A DNA stretch of 64,000 bases, taken from Maricaulis sp947259345. Lineage in GTDB: Bacteria > Pseudomonadota > Alphaproteobacteria > Caulobacterales > Maricaulaceae. The notes below the pieces were generated by a model, which was not told where the DNA came from, did no database searches, and saw only the letters and a list, made by a program, of their open reading frames with translations. Below are positions 32,794 through 41,269 of this stretch, in pieces (the first letter of the stretch is position 1; each line of letters begins with the position of its first letter). The translations under genes were made by a program, and so were the position numbers. Where the stretch lies: positions 2,914,001 through 2,978,000 of the forward strand of contig OZ244254.1 of NCBI GenBank assembly GCA_965217205.1, read 5' to 3'.

Positions 32794-35019
32794 TCAGCGC
32801 CCATCGCTTGACGCGTCCATGCCGTATGGTGCAGCGGTGTTTTCAGCAATGAAATTAGACAGGTGGTCGAGAACAACTGCCTGCTCCTCGCCGGGCAACA
32901 ACCAGAAGACCCGGTGCTGGCACTCAATCGGCTCGGCAGCCACCGGCCATTGAACCGCCTCAAGGGCCTCAAGCACATCACTGGCAATGTCAAAAGATTG
33001 GCCTGGAAACGCATCACAATTCAGTACGGTGACAGCGGTATCGTGTTCCGGCAGCCGCACAGCTTCCAGAATTGACCGCGCAATCGCTGAGAGTTTCGTT
33101 AAGGCCGTTGAATAGTGGTTGGCGCCAGGCTCGGGGTATTGGAGATAGGGATAGAAGATCAAGCTCCCGGTGACGGCAACATTTCCAACGTAGTAGTGGT
33201 GGGCCGTATAAGTTGAGCTTCGGTCCAGCCGAACCCCGAAGTTACTGTCGCCCGCAAGATCTGGCACTACGATCGCGCACCTCGCACCTCCGGCGCCTTC
33301 GGACAGAGAGCCAATGGCGAAGGACGATCCCTTGCGGAACCCAAGAAGGCACGTTCGGGCGGAATCAAGCGATTCATCATCAGATATCCACGCCATCGCA
33401 CCGCTGACATCGTCAAAAAACCTTGTTCCCGCATCCGCTTGGTTCACACGCCAGGCATCAAGGCCGCGGCCCGTACCGCCCCTTGCTTCCAATTCAATAA
33501 CCGTAAAACCAAGCGCGGCGAGGTATTGACGCCGGATATCCATTCGATCGGAAATCGGCGCGCTCATGGTCTCGGGCATCAAGATTACCGACGCGCCGAA
33601 ATTGTCTGCGCTCGGATCGCCTCTCAAGACGATCGCGTGCGCCGGACTATCCGAGTCTGATGGAATGAGAATTCGCTCAGGCGTGGATATGATGTCGTCG
33701 AACGCGCTGGACCTCTCACGACCGATCAAACGTAGCTGAGCATCTCTTGTATCCAGTACATAATAGCTGGCATGGCCATCATGATTGACCGCGCGAACAG
33801 TCCAAACAGTTCGGTCAACATCCCAACTCTCGACCTCAACGGATCGACCGCGAAGCGAATCCGAGACCAACGAGTGAATACGGCGCACTTCCGGATCAAG
33901 ATAGTCGACATCTCCGCGAGTTCCGAGCCGCCGAACACCCACCAAACGGTTCGTGTGCCGGTCTCTAAGATAAGCGCCCTGATTTCCGCCCACATCAACT
34001 TCGGACGATTGAACGACAGGTCCGAACACGGCTCCGTCGTCCAGGTTCAAGCCGAAAACTGCCAGCCTGCCATTGTAGACGCTTGAGAACGCTACGGTCC
34101 GTCCATCGGGCAATATACCCGCCATGTCAGCCGCACGCCCAAGGCCATCGTGAGCGCCTTCAGACAGTGCTTCGGAGTCGAGCAAATCAACGTCCCTCCA
34201 ATTGCCCTCTCGACGCACGCGCACATAGAACGAGCGATTATTGTCCCAATCGCGAATGGCTCGGTTGAATCCGCCACTTTCTCGCCCGCTGGAATTCACC
34301 ATTTGCACCAACGGAACTCCATTTGAATCAATCAGATAGGTTGCCGACAGGCTTCCGGTGAACTCACGCCGCATCTGGCCCGTCTCGAGATTTCGAATGA
34401 AGAGTGCCACATCGTCATCCAGTGACGAATTGGTCCGACCGACGGTTTGCCCAGCTCGTGTTACAGGCATCCAGAAGAGGACACTCTCCGGGTCCGCTGG
34501 GAGCGTCCCGGCCAATACAGCGAGTTGGTCCAGCTCCTGTGCCTGCATTGAGACAAGTGAGTATATGTAGCTGCGCGCGACTAGCCGAACGATGCCTCGA
34601 TCACGGTCTCGTACTTGGTCCTGATACTTGAGCAGGAGATGATTAGAGCCTAACCACTCCGCATTTAACAAGCGGTTTTGCCCACTCGCATCGATCGTGT
34701 CGGTTTCCGAACCATCCAGAGAAACGATTACCAAGCGACGCCCCGACTGAGAGAGCCCAACAAGGGCCAAGAGGCGATTCCCGTCTGGCGAGACGCGGAC
34801 ATTTTCCATCAAAGGAAGCTCGGTGAGAACGTCCACAACCGCACGCTCCTGCACCGCGGCCCCTCCAACAGCGGTCCAGACGACAGATAAAAGTAAGGCA
34901 AGAAGGGCTCTGCGGACCGCGCGGCGCGCGCCGACGCGGATAGACGCCACCCATCTGGAACCGCCACGTCGGCCCAAAGCCTCAAACCCGAGTGCCGATC
35001 CCGAATCCAGCCCGGTCAT
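32794..35019 (-). CDS. S9 prolyl-oligopeptidase-like protein lacking the nucleophile (pseudoenzyme)
   Basis: A 741-residue protein with an N-terminal signal/anchor (RRALLALLLSVVWTAVGG), a long beta-propeller-like region and a C-terminal alpha/beta hydrolase-like domain with the S9 landmark YLAALGFTVIELEARGGTGR. Where active S9 enzymes have GxSxGG, this protein has LGFRKGSSF, with Arg562 at the serine position, so peptidase activity is unlikely. Base composition is less GC-rich than both flanks. The start ATG overlaps the TGA of a 19-codon dehydrogenase-derived leader (ATGA). It lies on an insertion bounded by 54-bp direct repeats. Confidence 0.8.
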   Translation of the reverse strand: MTGLDSGSALGFEALGRRGGSRWVASIRVGARRAVRRALLALLLSVVWTAVGGAAVQERAVVDVLTELPLMENVRVSPDGNRLLALVGLSQSGRRLVIVSLDGSETDTIDASGQNRLLNAEWLGSNHLLLKYQDQVRDRDRGIVRLVARSYIYSLVSMQAQELDQLAVLAGTLPADPESVLFWMPVTRAGQTVGRTNSSLDDDVALFIRNLETGQMRREFTGSLSATYLIDSNGVPLVQMVNSSGRESGGFNRAIRDWDNNRSFYVRVRREGNWRDVDLLDSEALSEGAHDGLGRAADMAGILPDGRTVAFSSVYNGRLAVFGLNLDDGAVFGPVVQSSEVDVGGNQGAYLRDRHTNRLVGVRRLGTRGDVDYLDPEVRRIHSLVSDSLRGRSVEVESWDVDRTVWTVRAVNHDGHASYYVLDTRDAQLRLIGRERSSAFDDIISTPERILIPSDSDSPAHAIVLRGDPSADNFGASVILMPETMSAPISDRMDIRRQYLAALGFTVIELEARGGTGRGLDAWRVNQADAGTRFFDDVSGAMAWISDDESLDSARTCLLGFRKGSSFAIGSLSEGAGGARCAIVVPDLAGDSNFGVRLDRSSTYTAHHYYVGNVAVTGSLIFYPYLQYPEPGANHYSTALTKLSAIARSILEAVRLPEHDTAVTVLNCDAFPGQSFDIASDVLEALEAVQWPVAAEPIECQHRVFWLLPGEEQAVVLDHLSNFIAENTAAPYGMDASSDGR

Positions 35020-35075
35020 GATACACCCCGTCCGGCATGAATATGAGGAACGGTTCGGAACTGGAATGTGGCCAT
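35016..35075 (-). pseudogene. Leader ORF made from the duplicated dehydrogenase start
   Basis: The ATG at 35075 begins the same 17 codons as the alcohol dehydrogenase, then two new codons and a TGA at 35016-35018. The TGA overlaps the start of the S9-like gene (ATGA). GAGAG lies upstream, the likely original ribosome site of the dehydrogenase. It would encode a 19-residue peptide and could drive translation of the inserted gene by coupling. Confidence 0.72.
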
Positions 35076-35077
35076 TT
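35024..35077. repeat. 54-bp direct repeat, copy 2
   Basis: Identical over 54 bp to 32714-32767. The offset is 2310 bp. Beyond each end the sequences differ at once (GCG against ATA on one side, A against T on the other). Confidence 0.92.
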
Positions 35078-35340
35078 TGGACTCTCAACACCGGAATACA
35101 GTTAACGGTATGTTTTCCATGTCCTAGCGGGACGGGCTTGGCAAGGGGAGGGAAGATCGCAGTTTAACGCTCATTTTCTACGCATTTGAATTGATTGAAT
35201 ATGGTTGGTTAATATGGCGAGATAGCCTGCCATTGCAGGCGATTAGGACCCGACTGCTCATTTTGAAATACTGGCGAACAGCGTTCAAAAAATCTAGTTT
35301 GGGCCGGTAAGAAAAACAAAATCGTGTTAGGTGATTGAGT

Positions 35341-35718
35341 ATGACGGTGCGGGTGACCCTTATCGACGGCGGTAGCGTCGTTGAAATCAAGGCCAGTGGG
35401 CAAGCGACGCGTCGCGAGGCGGGCTGGGCGACTGAACGTGCGCGTGAGCTGAGCGCAAATAATGATGTGATGGCGATCCTCGCCGACTGCCAGGACGCAG
35501 AGCCCCAGCAATCACCACAGCTCTCCGCAGAGATAATCGAGAACTTCCTGTTCGCGCTCGAGCGGCCGCTCCCCAGCGCCTACATCGTGCCGCTGGTCTG
35601 GGATGAAACCTATGCGAAGGCCGTGCGCAAGGAGTTGATCGAATTGCCGCCGAATGCGCGATTTTTTACAGATCGCGAAAGCGCGCTCGACTGGCTCGCC
35701 GGTTTTCAGGCCGCCTGA
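35341..35718 (+). CDS. Hypothetical STAS/SpoIIAA-like protein
   Basis: A 125-residue soluble protein with alternating beta strands and helices (VRVTLIDGGSVVEIKASGQA, MAILADCQDAEP, SAYIVPLVWDETYAKAVRKE, RFFTDRESALDWLAGF). This layout and the final RESALDWL resemble the SpoIIAA-like/DUF3478 group of STAS-fold proteins, whose function is unclear. The ATG at 35341 is preceded by a weak TAGGTGAT. It has its own terminator. The call is by pattern only. Confidence 0.6.
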   Translation: MTVRVTLIDGGSVVEIKASGQATRREAGWATERARELSANNDVMAILADCQDAEPQQSPQLSAEIIENFLFALERPLPSAYIVPLVWDETYAKAVRKELIELPPNARFFTDRESALDWLAGFQAA

Positions 35719-35743
35719 CGCCAACGGCGATGACGCATGCGAA

Positions 35744-35773
35744 AAGGGCCCCCCGGCATTCCGGGGGGCCCTT
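35744..35773. terminator. Bidirectional terminator
   Basis: AAGGGCCCCCCGG (35744-35756) and CCGGGGGGCCCTT (35761-35773) form a perfect 13-bp stem with a 4-nt loop. Plus-strand CTTCTTC and minus-strand CTTTTC follow. It lies between the converging STAS-like gene and mmsA. Confidence 0.88.
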
Positions 35774-35798
35774 CTTCATTCGGGATTGTGTGTCGGGC

Positions 35799-37298
35799 CT
35801 AGTTCATCGTCGGGATGACGAAGGCCTGATCACCGATATCGCCGGTCGGCCAGCGCTGGGTGACCGTCTTGATCTTGGTGAAGAAGCGGATGCCATCCGT
35901 TCCGTACTGGTTGGTGTCGGTAAAGGCCGAGCGCTTCCAGCCGCCGAAGGAATGATAGGCCACCGGCACCGGGATGGGCACATTGATGCCAACCATGCCG
36001 ACCTGGACCTTGGAGGCGAATTCGCGCGCGGCCAGGCCGTTGCGCGTGAAGATGGCCACGCCATTGCCATACTGGTGCTCGGACGGCAGGTGCGCCGCCT
36101 CGTCGAGACTGTCAGCACGTACGACCTGCAGGACCGGTCCGAAAATCTCTTCCTGATAGGAGGACATGGACGGCTTCACATTGTCGAACAGGCTCGGCCC
36201 GATAAAGAAGCCCTTCTCATGACCCTGAAGCTCAAAGCCGCGGCCATCCAGCAATAGGTCAGCGCCTTCATCGACACCGGTCTGGATCCACTTTTCGATC
36301 GAGGCACGATGCGCAGAGGAGACGACCGGCCCGTAATGGGCGTCAGCATCCGTCGATACGCCGACGCGCAGCTTGGCCGCTTCTTCCTTGATGCGGCCGA
36401 CAAACTCGTCTGCCGTGTCCTTGCCCACCGGAACCGCGACCGGCAGTGCCATGCAGCGTTCGCCCGCAGACCCGAAGGCCGCGCCGAGGAAGTCATTGAC
36501 CACCTGGTCCATATCGGCGTCGGGCATGATAATGCCGTGGTTCTTGGCGCCACCCATGGCCTGGAAGCGCTTGCCCTCACGGGCGCAGGTCTGGGCGATG
36601 TAGTGGGCGATATTGGACGAACCGACGAAGGATACGGCCTTGATGTCGTCATTGTGGAGCAAGGCATCCACAGCGGTTTTGTCCCCATGCACGATCTGCA
36701 GCACGCCTTCCGGCAGGCCGGCCTCGATCATCAGCTCCGCCAGACGCACCGGCACGGACGGGTCCTTCTCGGACGGCTTCAGGATCATCGCATTGCCGGT
36801 CGCGAGCGCCATACCCATGAACCACATCGGGATCATGGCCGGGAAGTTGAACGGTGAAATGCCAGCGACCACGCCGAGCGGTTGGCGCATCGAGTAGACG
36901 TCAATGCCGGTACCGGCACTCTCGGTGTACTCGCCCTTGAGCAGATGTGGGGCGCCGCAGGCGAATTCGATCACTTCCAAACCACGGATCAGATCACCCT
37001 TGGCATCGGCGATGACCTTGCCATGCTCGGAGGAGAGGAGCGCGGCGAGACTGTCCATCTCGGCTTCGACGAGCGCCTTGTACGTCATGAGAACGCGCGC
37101 CCGGCGCTGCGGGTTCATCGCCGCCCATTTGATCTGCGCGGCCTTGGCGTCGGCAACGGCCTTTGCGACTTCGTCGGTTGTCGCGAACTGGACGCGTGCC
37201 TGCACTTCGCCCGTATTGGGATTGAAGACATCGCCATATTGACCGGACGTGCCGACAGCCGCCTTGCCATTGAGGAAGTGATGGATCTCGCGCGTCAT
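35799..37298 (-). CDS. mmsA: CoA-acylating methylmalonate-semialdehyde dehydrogenase
   Basis: A 499-residue aldehyde dehydrogenase-superfamily enzyme that converts methylmalonate or malonate semialdehyde to propionyl- or acetyl-CoA in valine, inositol and beta-alanine catabolism. The MmsA signature AGISPFNFPAMIPMWF is present with VSFVGSSNIAHYI, AKNHGIIMPDADMD and the catalytic cysteine in SAGERCMALPVAV. The start matches the family (ATG at 37298). It stands alone; no mmsB or valine genes are adjacent. Confidence 0.96.
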   Translation of the reverse strand: MTREIHHFLNGKAAVGTSGQYGDVFNPNTGEVQARVQFATTDEVAKAVADAKAAQIKWAAMNPQRRARVLMTYKALVEAEMDSLAALLSSEHGKVIADAKGDLIRGLEVIEFACGAPHLLKGEYTESAGTGIDVYSMRQPLGVVAGISPFNFPAMIPMWFMGMALATGNAMILKPSEKDPSVPVRLAELMIEAGLPEGVLQIVHGDKTAVDALLHNDDIKAVSFVGSSNIAHYIAQTCAREGKRFQAMGGAKNHGIIMPDADMDQVVNDFLGAAFGSAGERCMALPVAVPVGKDTADEFVGRIKEEAAKLRVGVSTDADAHYGPVVSSAHRASIEKWIQTGVDEGADLLLDGRGFELQGHEKGFFIGPSLFDNVKPSMSSYQEEIFGPVLQVVRADSLDEAAHLPSEHQYGNGVAIFTRNGLAAREFASKVQVGMVGINVPIPVPVAYHSFGGWKRSAFTDTNQYGTDGIRFFTKIKTVTQRWPTGDIGDQAFVIPTMN

Positions 37299-37516
37299 TT
37301 CTACGCTCCCGAAACTCGTGTGGACCCGACCCTCGCCGGGACCGGTTGCTGGCGCTGACTTAGTATGCTCGCTTCCGGATGTCGAGCCAGACAGCTGGCC
37401 ACCAACGCCGATACTGCCGGGTTGATCATCGCTTGATTATCACGTCAGCTGACTGCCGGGCGACCGGACGGGTGAACTCACGCGTTCAACCACCAAACCA
37501 GCCCGAGGAGTGGCCA

Positions 37517-38218
37517 ATGTATCGCATGATCACCGGATTCGCGGCGCTGCTCTGTCTGACAGCTTGTGCCAATGATCGCAGCGCTCAGGACGCGCGGCCC
37601 CTGACCGGCTTCGAGGGCGCCACGCGCCTGGTTGACCGGGGTCAGTTCGCCGAGGCTCTGCCAATCCTGCGATGCGTGGCGCGGCAGGGTGAAGGCTTCG
37701 AGATCGCCGAGTATCTGGCCGGCCACAGCGCGCTCGCGCTTTCACGCGCAGCCGAGACGCCCGACCTGCGGCGCGATGACTTGCGGGCGGAGGGTCTTGA
37801 TCGCCTCATCACCGCCGGCGAAGCGGGATGGCCGGCTGCCCAGGCCGAGTTGGCAGCGGCCTTCGTGGCAATCGAGGCCGACAGGTCGCCTACCCAAGCC
37901 GCCTATTGGGCCGCCGTCTATCGCGGCAACATGCGCGAGCAGGCCTATGGGATCGACCGCCTGGATGATGACATTGAGGCGCGCATTGACGCCGCCTTGA
38001 CACCCCAAGAGCGCGCCACTGCCGCAACGCGCGCGGCCGCTTTCACGCCGACCCGCCTGGAACGCCTGCCCATGACTCCGGAATGCGCCGCCCATGTTCG
38101 CTCCGGTCTTGGACGGCCAGGCGCGAGCGACGCGCGAGGCCGCCCCCATGGTGGCAATGGTCAAAGTGGCAGAGGGCCTGGCGGACAAACCGGCCGTGGT
38201 CCCGGCGGTACCAACTAG
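37517..38218 (+). CDS. Hypothetical lipoprotein with Gly/Arg-rich tail
   Basis: A 233-residue protein with a lipoprotein signal (MITGFAALLCLTAC, lipobox cysteine at about residue 17). The body is helical and Ala-rich (ALPILRCVARQGEGFEIAEY, LITAGEAGWPAAQAELAAAF), as in Sel1/TPR-like proteins. The tail from about residue 205 is low-complexity, with repeated GRGPGG units. GAGGAG 6 nt before the ATG at 37517 sets the start. I do not recognise a named family. Confidence 0.72.
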   Translation: MYRMITGFAALLCLTACANDRSAQDARPLTGFEGATRLVDRGQFAEALPILRCVARQGEGFEIAEYLAGHSALALSRAAETPDLRRDDLRAEGLDRLITAGEAGWPAAQAELAAAFVAIEADRSPTQAAYWAAVYRGNMREQAYGIDRLDDDIEARIDAALTPQERATAATRAAAFTPTRLERLPMTPECAAHVRSGLGRPGASDARGRPHGGNGQSGRGPGGQTGRGPGGTN

Positions 38219-38227
38219 ATCGCAAAC

Positions 38228-38560
38228 TCAGGACGCCTCGGCGAGCGCCGCGTTGTCCTTGCCGACAAGGTCGGGGCGATTGTGGCAGCACTCATCCACC
38301 AGGAAGGAAACGAGTTCACGTGTGCCCGACGGATTCAGCGAATAGAGCATGAAACGGGATCGGCGTTCAGCCTTGATCAGGCCGGCACGTCCGAGGGCCT
38401 GCAGATGACCGGTCATCGTAGAAGGCGGGATATCGAAGCCATGGGCCAGCTCACCGGCGGAGGCACGCTCCGGGGCCTGGTCGCACAATCTGCGAAACAG
38501 GGCGAGGCGCACAGGGTGCGCAAGCGCGGCGAATCCGGCGAGGGCATTGCAAGCAGTCAT
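38228..38560 (-). CDS. ArsR-family regulator
   Basis: A 110-residue winged helix-turn-helix regulator: LAGFAALAHPVRLALFRRLC, GELAHGFDIPPSTMTGHLQA, GLIKAERRSRFMLYSLNPSG. A C-terminal Cys-Cys pair (VDECCHNRPDL) resembles one group of arsenic-responsive ArsR proteins, but no ars genes lie nearby. An ATG at 38596 is an alternative start that adds 12 residues. Its stop is 9 bp from the convergent lipoprotein gene stop. Confidence 0.88.
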   Translation of the reverse strand: MTACNALAGFAALAHPVRLALFRRLCDQAPERASAGELAHGFDIPPSTMTGHLQALGRAGLIKAERRSRFMLYSLNPSGTRELVSFLVDECCHNRPDLVGKDNAALAEAS

Positions 38561-38651
38561 GCCAACCGGGTTACGGGCGAAGCATGACCGCTGCATTCGA
38601 TTTCGGTGAAAGTTTTACGACAGAAACCGCGTCAAGAAGCGCTCGCCATGA

Positions 38652-39302
38652 TCAGGCGGCACTTGGTCGCTTGGGAAAGACGCGGTCGATGAGGCGACTG
38701 ACCAGTCCGTAGCGCACGCCGCGCGGGCGTCTCGCCGGATCGGCAACGCGGGCGAGACCTGCCAATGACCTCGCATCGCAGACTGCACCCGTCTTGCGGA
38801 AAATGGCGGCTTCACCACCGATACGGGCCTCCAGAACCCAGCTTGAATCCCCGGCGAGGGCATCAGCAAGACGGGCGCACGCACCGTGATCTGCGCCCAG
38901 CAGCACCAGGACGCCGCCGTCACGCAGGCGCCCGGACACATGACGCCAATTGGCGGCCATCGCCGGAAAGCCGGTCTCCGCGCCGAAGATGGCCAGATCG
39001 AATGGTGCCGCATCCGCGTCAGATCGCGCCGCCGGGCCCCCGCTCAGGGCGTCGGTCGGGATAGCGCGTCGGTCACAGGCTGCTTGCAAGGCCTCGATCG
39101 CACCCATCGGCGCAACGATCTGGTGATGCGCACCTCGCTTCAGGCAGACAGTGCCGAGATCGCCGCCACCAATTTGGATGGTGCGCTGGCCGGGCTGAAT
39201 CACCGTGCTCAGATAATCAGCCACGAGATCGTCCTGGATGCGGGCCCGCTTGGTTGGCAGGCGGCGGATTTCCCCGGCAGGAAGCGTTTGGGTCATCGTC
39301 AT
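38652..39302 (-). CDS. Hypothetical protein, methyltransferase-like fold
   Basis: A 216-residue soluble protein. The order of motifs suggests a class I methyltransferase-like Rossmann fold: TIQIGGGDLGTVCLKRG at the SAM-loop position, FDLAIFGAETGFPA at motif II, and LRDGGVLVLLGADHGAC near motif III. The SAM loop is atypical, so activity is doubtful. The start at 39302 is one of several close ATGs. It is divergent from the acyltransferase gene. Confidence 0.55.
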   Translation of the reverse strand: MTMTQTLPAGEIRRLPTKRARIQDDLVADYLSTVIQPGQRTIQIGGGDLGTVCLKRGAHHQIVAPMGAIEALQAACDRRAIPTDALSGGPAARSDADAAPFDLAIFGAETGFPAMAANWRHVSGRLRDGGVLVLLGADHGACARLADALAGDSSWVLEARIGGEAAIFRKTGAVCDARSLAGLARVADPARRPRGVRYGLVSRLIDRVFPKRPSAA

Positions 39303-39447
39303 GGCGTGTTCCATTCGTGAACAAGGCGTTAACGTCTGACCGGGCTGTCGCAAGCGCCGGGCCAATTTGTAAATCTTCCGGTAACCCTGTTGCCGCGAAA
39401 CGCGAAAACCCGTTGCTTCGGGGCCGTTGGGGGAGTTTCCTGCCTGC

Positions 39448-40302
39448 ATGACCGAAGCCGATTCTTCACCGCCCGCGGTGAAGCCGCACATCGTCGACGA
39501 GCTGATCGAGGACCGGGCCCCCCGCCTGATCCACACACCGGTATGGCCGCTGATCCGCACGATCGGCTATCCGATGCTGGGCTACCGTCGCGCCGTGGCC
39601 ATGGCCGATGCGATCGCCGACCTGTCCGGCACGGAATGTTTTGAATGGGCGTCTGACTATCTGCGCCTGAATACGCGTTGTGAGGGTCTGGAGAATGTTC
39701 CGGAGAGCGGACCCTGCGTGATCGTGGCCAATCATCCCGGCGGTATCGCGGACGGGATCGCCCTGTGGGACAGTCTGAAAGCACGACGGTCCGACCTGCT
39801 CTATTTCGCCAATCGTGATGCCCTGAGAGTCTGCCCTGGCCTGGAGGAGCGGATCATCCCGGTGGAATGGCGCGACCAGAATCGCAATCGCAATCAGAGC
39901 CGCGAAGTCCTTCGGCGCGCCATCGATGCCTTCAAGGACGGCCAGTGCATTGTCCTTTTCCCGTCCGGGCGGATGTCGGAGTGGAGCTGGAAGCATTGGT
40001 GCCTGCGCGAAAAACCCTGGCAGCCGACCGCGATCAGCCTGGCCCGCAAATTCGGCGCACCGGTCATCCCGCTGGCCGTGCGCCAGCGCATGCCGCTGCT
40101 CTACTACGTGCTCGCCCAGATCAATGAAGAGCTCAAGGACATGACGATTTTCCACGGCCTGATGGGCAAGGCCGGCGCCCGCTACGAGCTGGCCTATGGT
40201 CGACCTATGACCATCGGCAAGGATGACGGGAGCGACGCCCATGTCACCGAGATGTTCCGCGACATCTGCGAGCGCCAGGCCTGGGGGCGAGGCGGCGCGT
40301 GA
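39448..40302 (+). CDS. Lysophospholipid acyltransferase-family protein
   Basis: A 284-residue PlsC-like acyltransferase. Motif I is VANHPGGIADG, with five residues between His and Asp rather than the usual four. Later blocks are VLFPSGRMSEW (motif III, where PlsC has FPEGxR) and the motif IV region GAPVIPLAVRQRMP. It probably acylates a lysolipid or hydroxy-lipid at the inner membrane. The ATG at 39448 is 13 nt after GGGGGAG, a long gap. It overlaps the following LysR gene by 4 bp. Confidence 0.82.
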   Translation: MTEADSSPPAVKPHIVDELIEDRAPRLIHTPVWPLIRTIGYPMLGYRRAVAMADAIADLSGTECFEWASDYLRLNTRCEGLENVPESGPCVIVANHPGGIADGIALWDSLKARRSDLLYFANRDALRVCPGLEERIIPVEWRDQNRNRNQSREVLRRAIDAFKDGQCIVLFPSGRMSEWSWKHWCLREKPWQPTAISLARKFGAPVIPLAVRQRMPLLYYVLAQINEELKDMTIFHGLMGKAGARYELAYGRPMTIGKDDGSDAHVTEMFRDICERQAWGRGGA

Positions 40303-41168
40303 GTCTGGCTCCGGGCTTCTCCATCGCCGCGCTGCGGGCCTTTGTCGGAATCGTGGAGGCTGGCAGCGTCACGCGCGCCGCGCGGACTTTGCATCTCAGC
40401 CAGAGCGCGGTGAGCCATCACCTCAAGGCGATCGAGGACCGCGCCGGACGAGCCCTCTTCACGCGCACCGGACAAAGCCTGACCCTGACCGAGGAAGGCG
40501 AGATTTTCTACGTCGATGTCCGCGACGCCCTCGCCTTGCTGACCGGCGCTGTACGGCGCTTCTCCCCGCAAGACGGAACACGGCTCGTCCTCGGCATTCA
40601 ATACTCCTTCGGCTATCATTGGCTCGCGCCCCTACTCGCCCGCCTGCAAGGTGCCTTCCCTGATATCGATTTCGAGCTCACCCTGCTGGCGGATATTCCC
40701 GATGCCCGACAGCGAACGATCGACCTCGTCATCTCTGCCTGGGATGTACCGGGCGATGTCAGAACTCTCGCGACTTTCGACACACAATGGCGGCCCTACG
40801 CCCAAACCGGCCTGGTGCGTTCAACCGACTGGGCGGCGGGACCCTGGGCGCTCATCACCTTCGAGAACCGAACCGATTGGCGCAGCTGGGGCTTGTCGCT
40901 CGACGCAGTCCAGGCGCCCTGGTTGCGAACCGACGCGGCCGGGATCGCGCTGGAACTCGTCAAACAGGGCCTTGGCATCGGCTTGTGCGCCGACATCATG
41001 GCCCGGCCAGCCCGCGCGGCGGGGCTGATCGAACCGATCAGCCAGCAAACCGCCCCGCTGAGCTGGGGGCAACTCAATCTCCATGGCAGCAATCGGTCAC
41101 CGCACCGTCAGAGCATCGACGCGGTCGCCGCCTGGTTGGCCGAGACGATCCGGCACCCGATCGATTGA
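40299..41168 (+). CDS. LysR-family transcriptional regulator
   Basis: A 289-residue regulator with the LysR helix-turn-helix at residues 7-66 (ALRAFVGIVEAGSVTRAART, LSQSAVSHHLKAIED) and a periplasmic-binding-protein-like effector domain. The start is GTG at 40299, overlapping the acyltransferase stop (GTGA). It resembles the GcvA subgroup in the helix-turn-helix. The target is unknown. No divergent gene lies next to it, so it may act elsewhere. Confidence 0.92.
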   Translation: MSLAPGFSIAALRAFVGIVEAGSVTRAARTLHLSQSAVSHHLKAIEDRAGRALFTRTGQSLTLTEEGEIFYVDVRDALALLTGAVRRFSPQDGTRLVLGIQYSFGYHWLAPLLARLQGAFPDIDFELTLLADIPDARQRTIDLVISAWDVPGDVRTLATFDTQWRPYAQTGLVRSTDWAAGPWALITFENRTDWRSWGLSLDAVQAPWLRTDAAGIALELVKQGLGIGLCADIMARPARAAGLIEPISQQTAPLSWGQLNLHGSNRSPHRQSIDAVAAWLAETIRHPID

Positions 41169-41269
41169 ACTCATAGCTTCATATATTTTTTCGATGCAAC
41201 GGAGCGACTCTCTGGCCTTCGCCTGAGTGCCCACCTAGGCAGGTCTCCGAACCAGCGCTGGATTGAGAC

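Noticed and set aside
35225..35240. Small hairpin GCCTGC-CATT-GCAGGC in the AT-rich stretch before the STAS-like gene
   Set aside because: It is only 6 bp with no T-run or neighbouring stop; too weak to call a terminator or RNA element.
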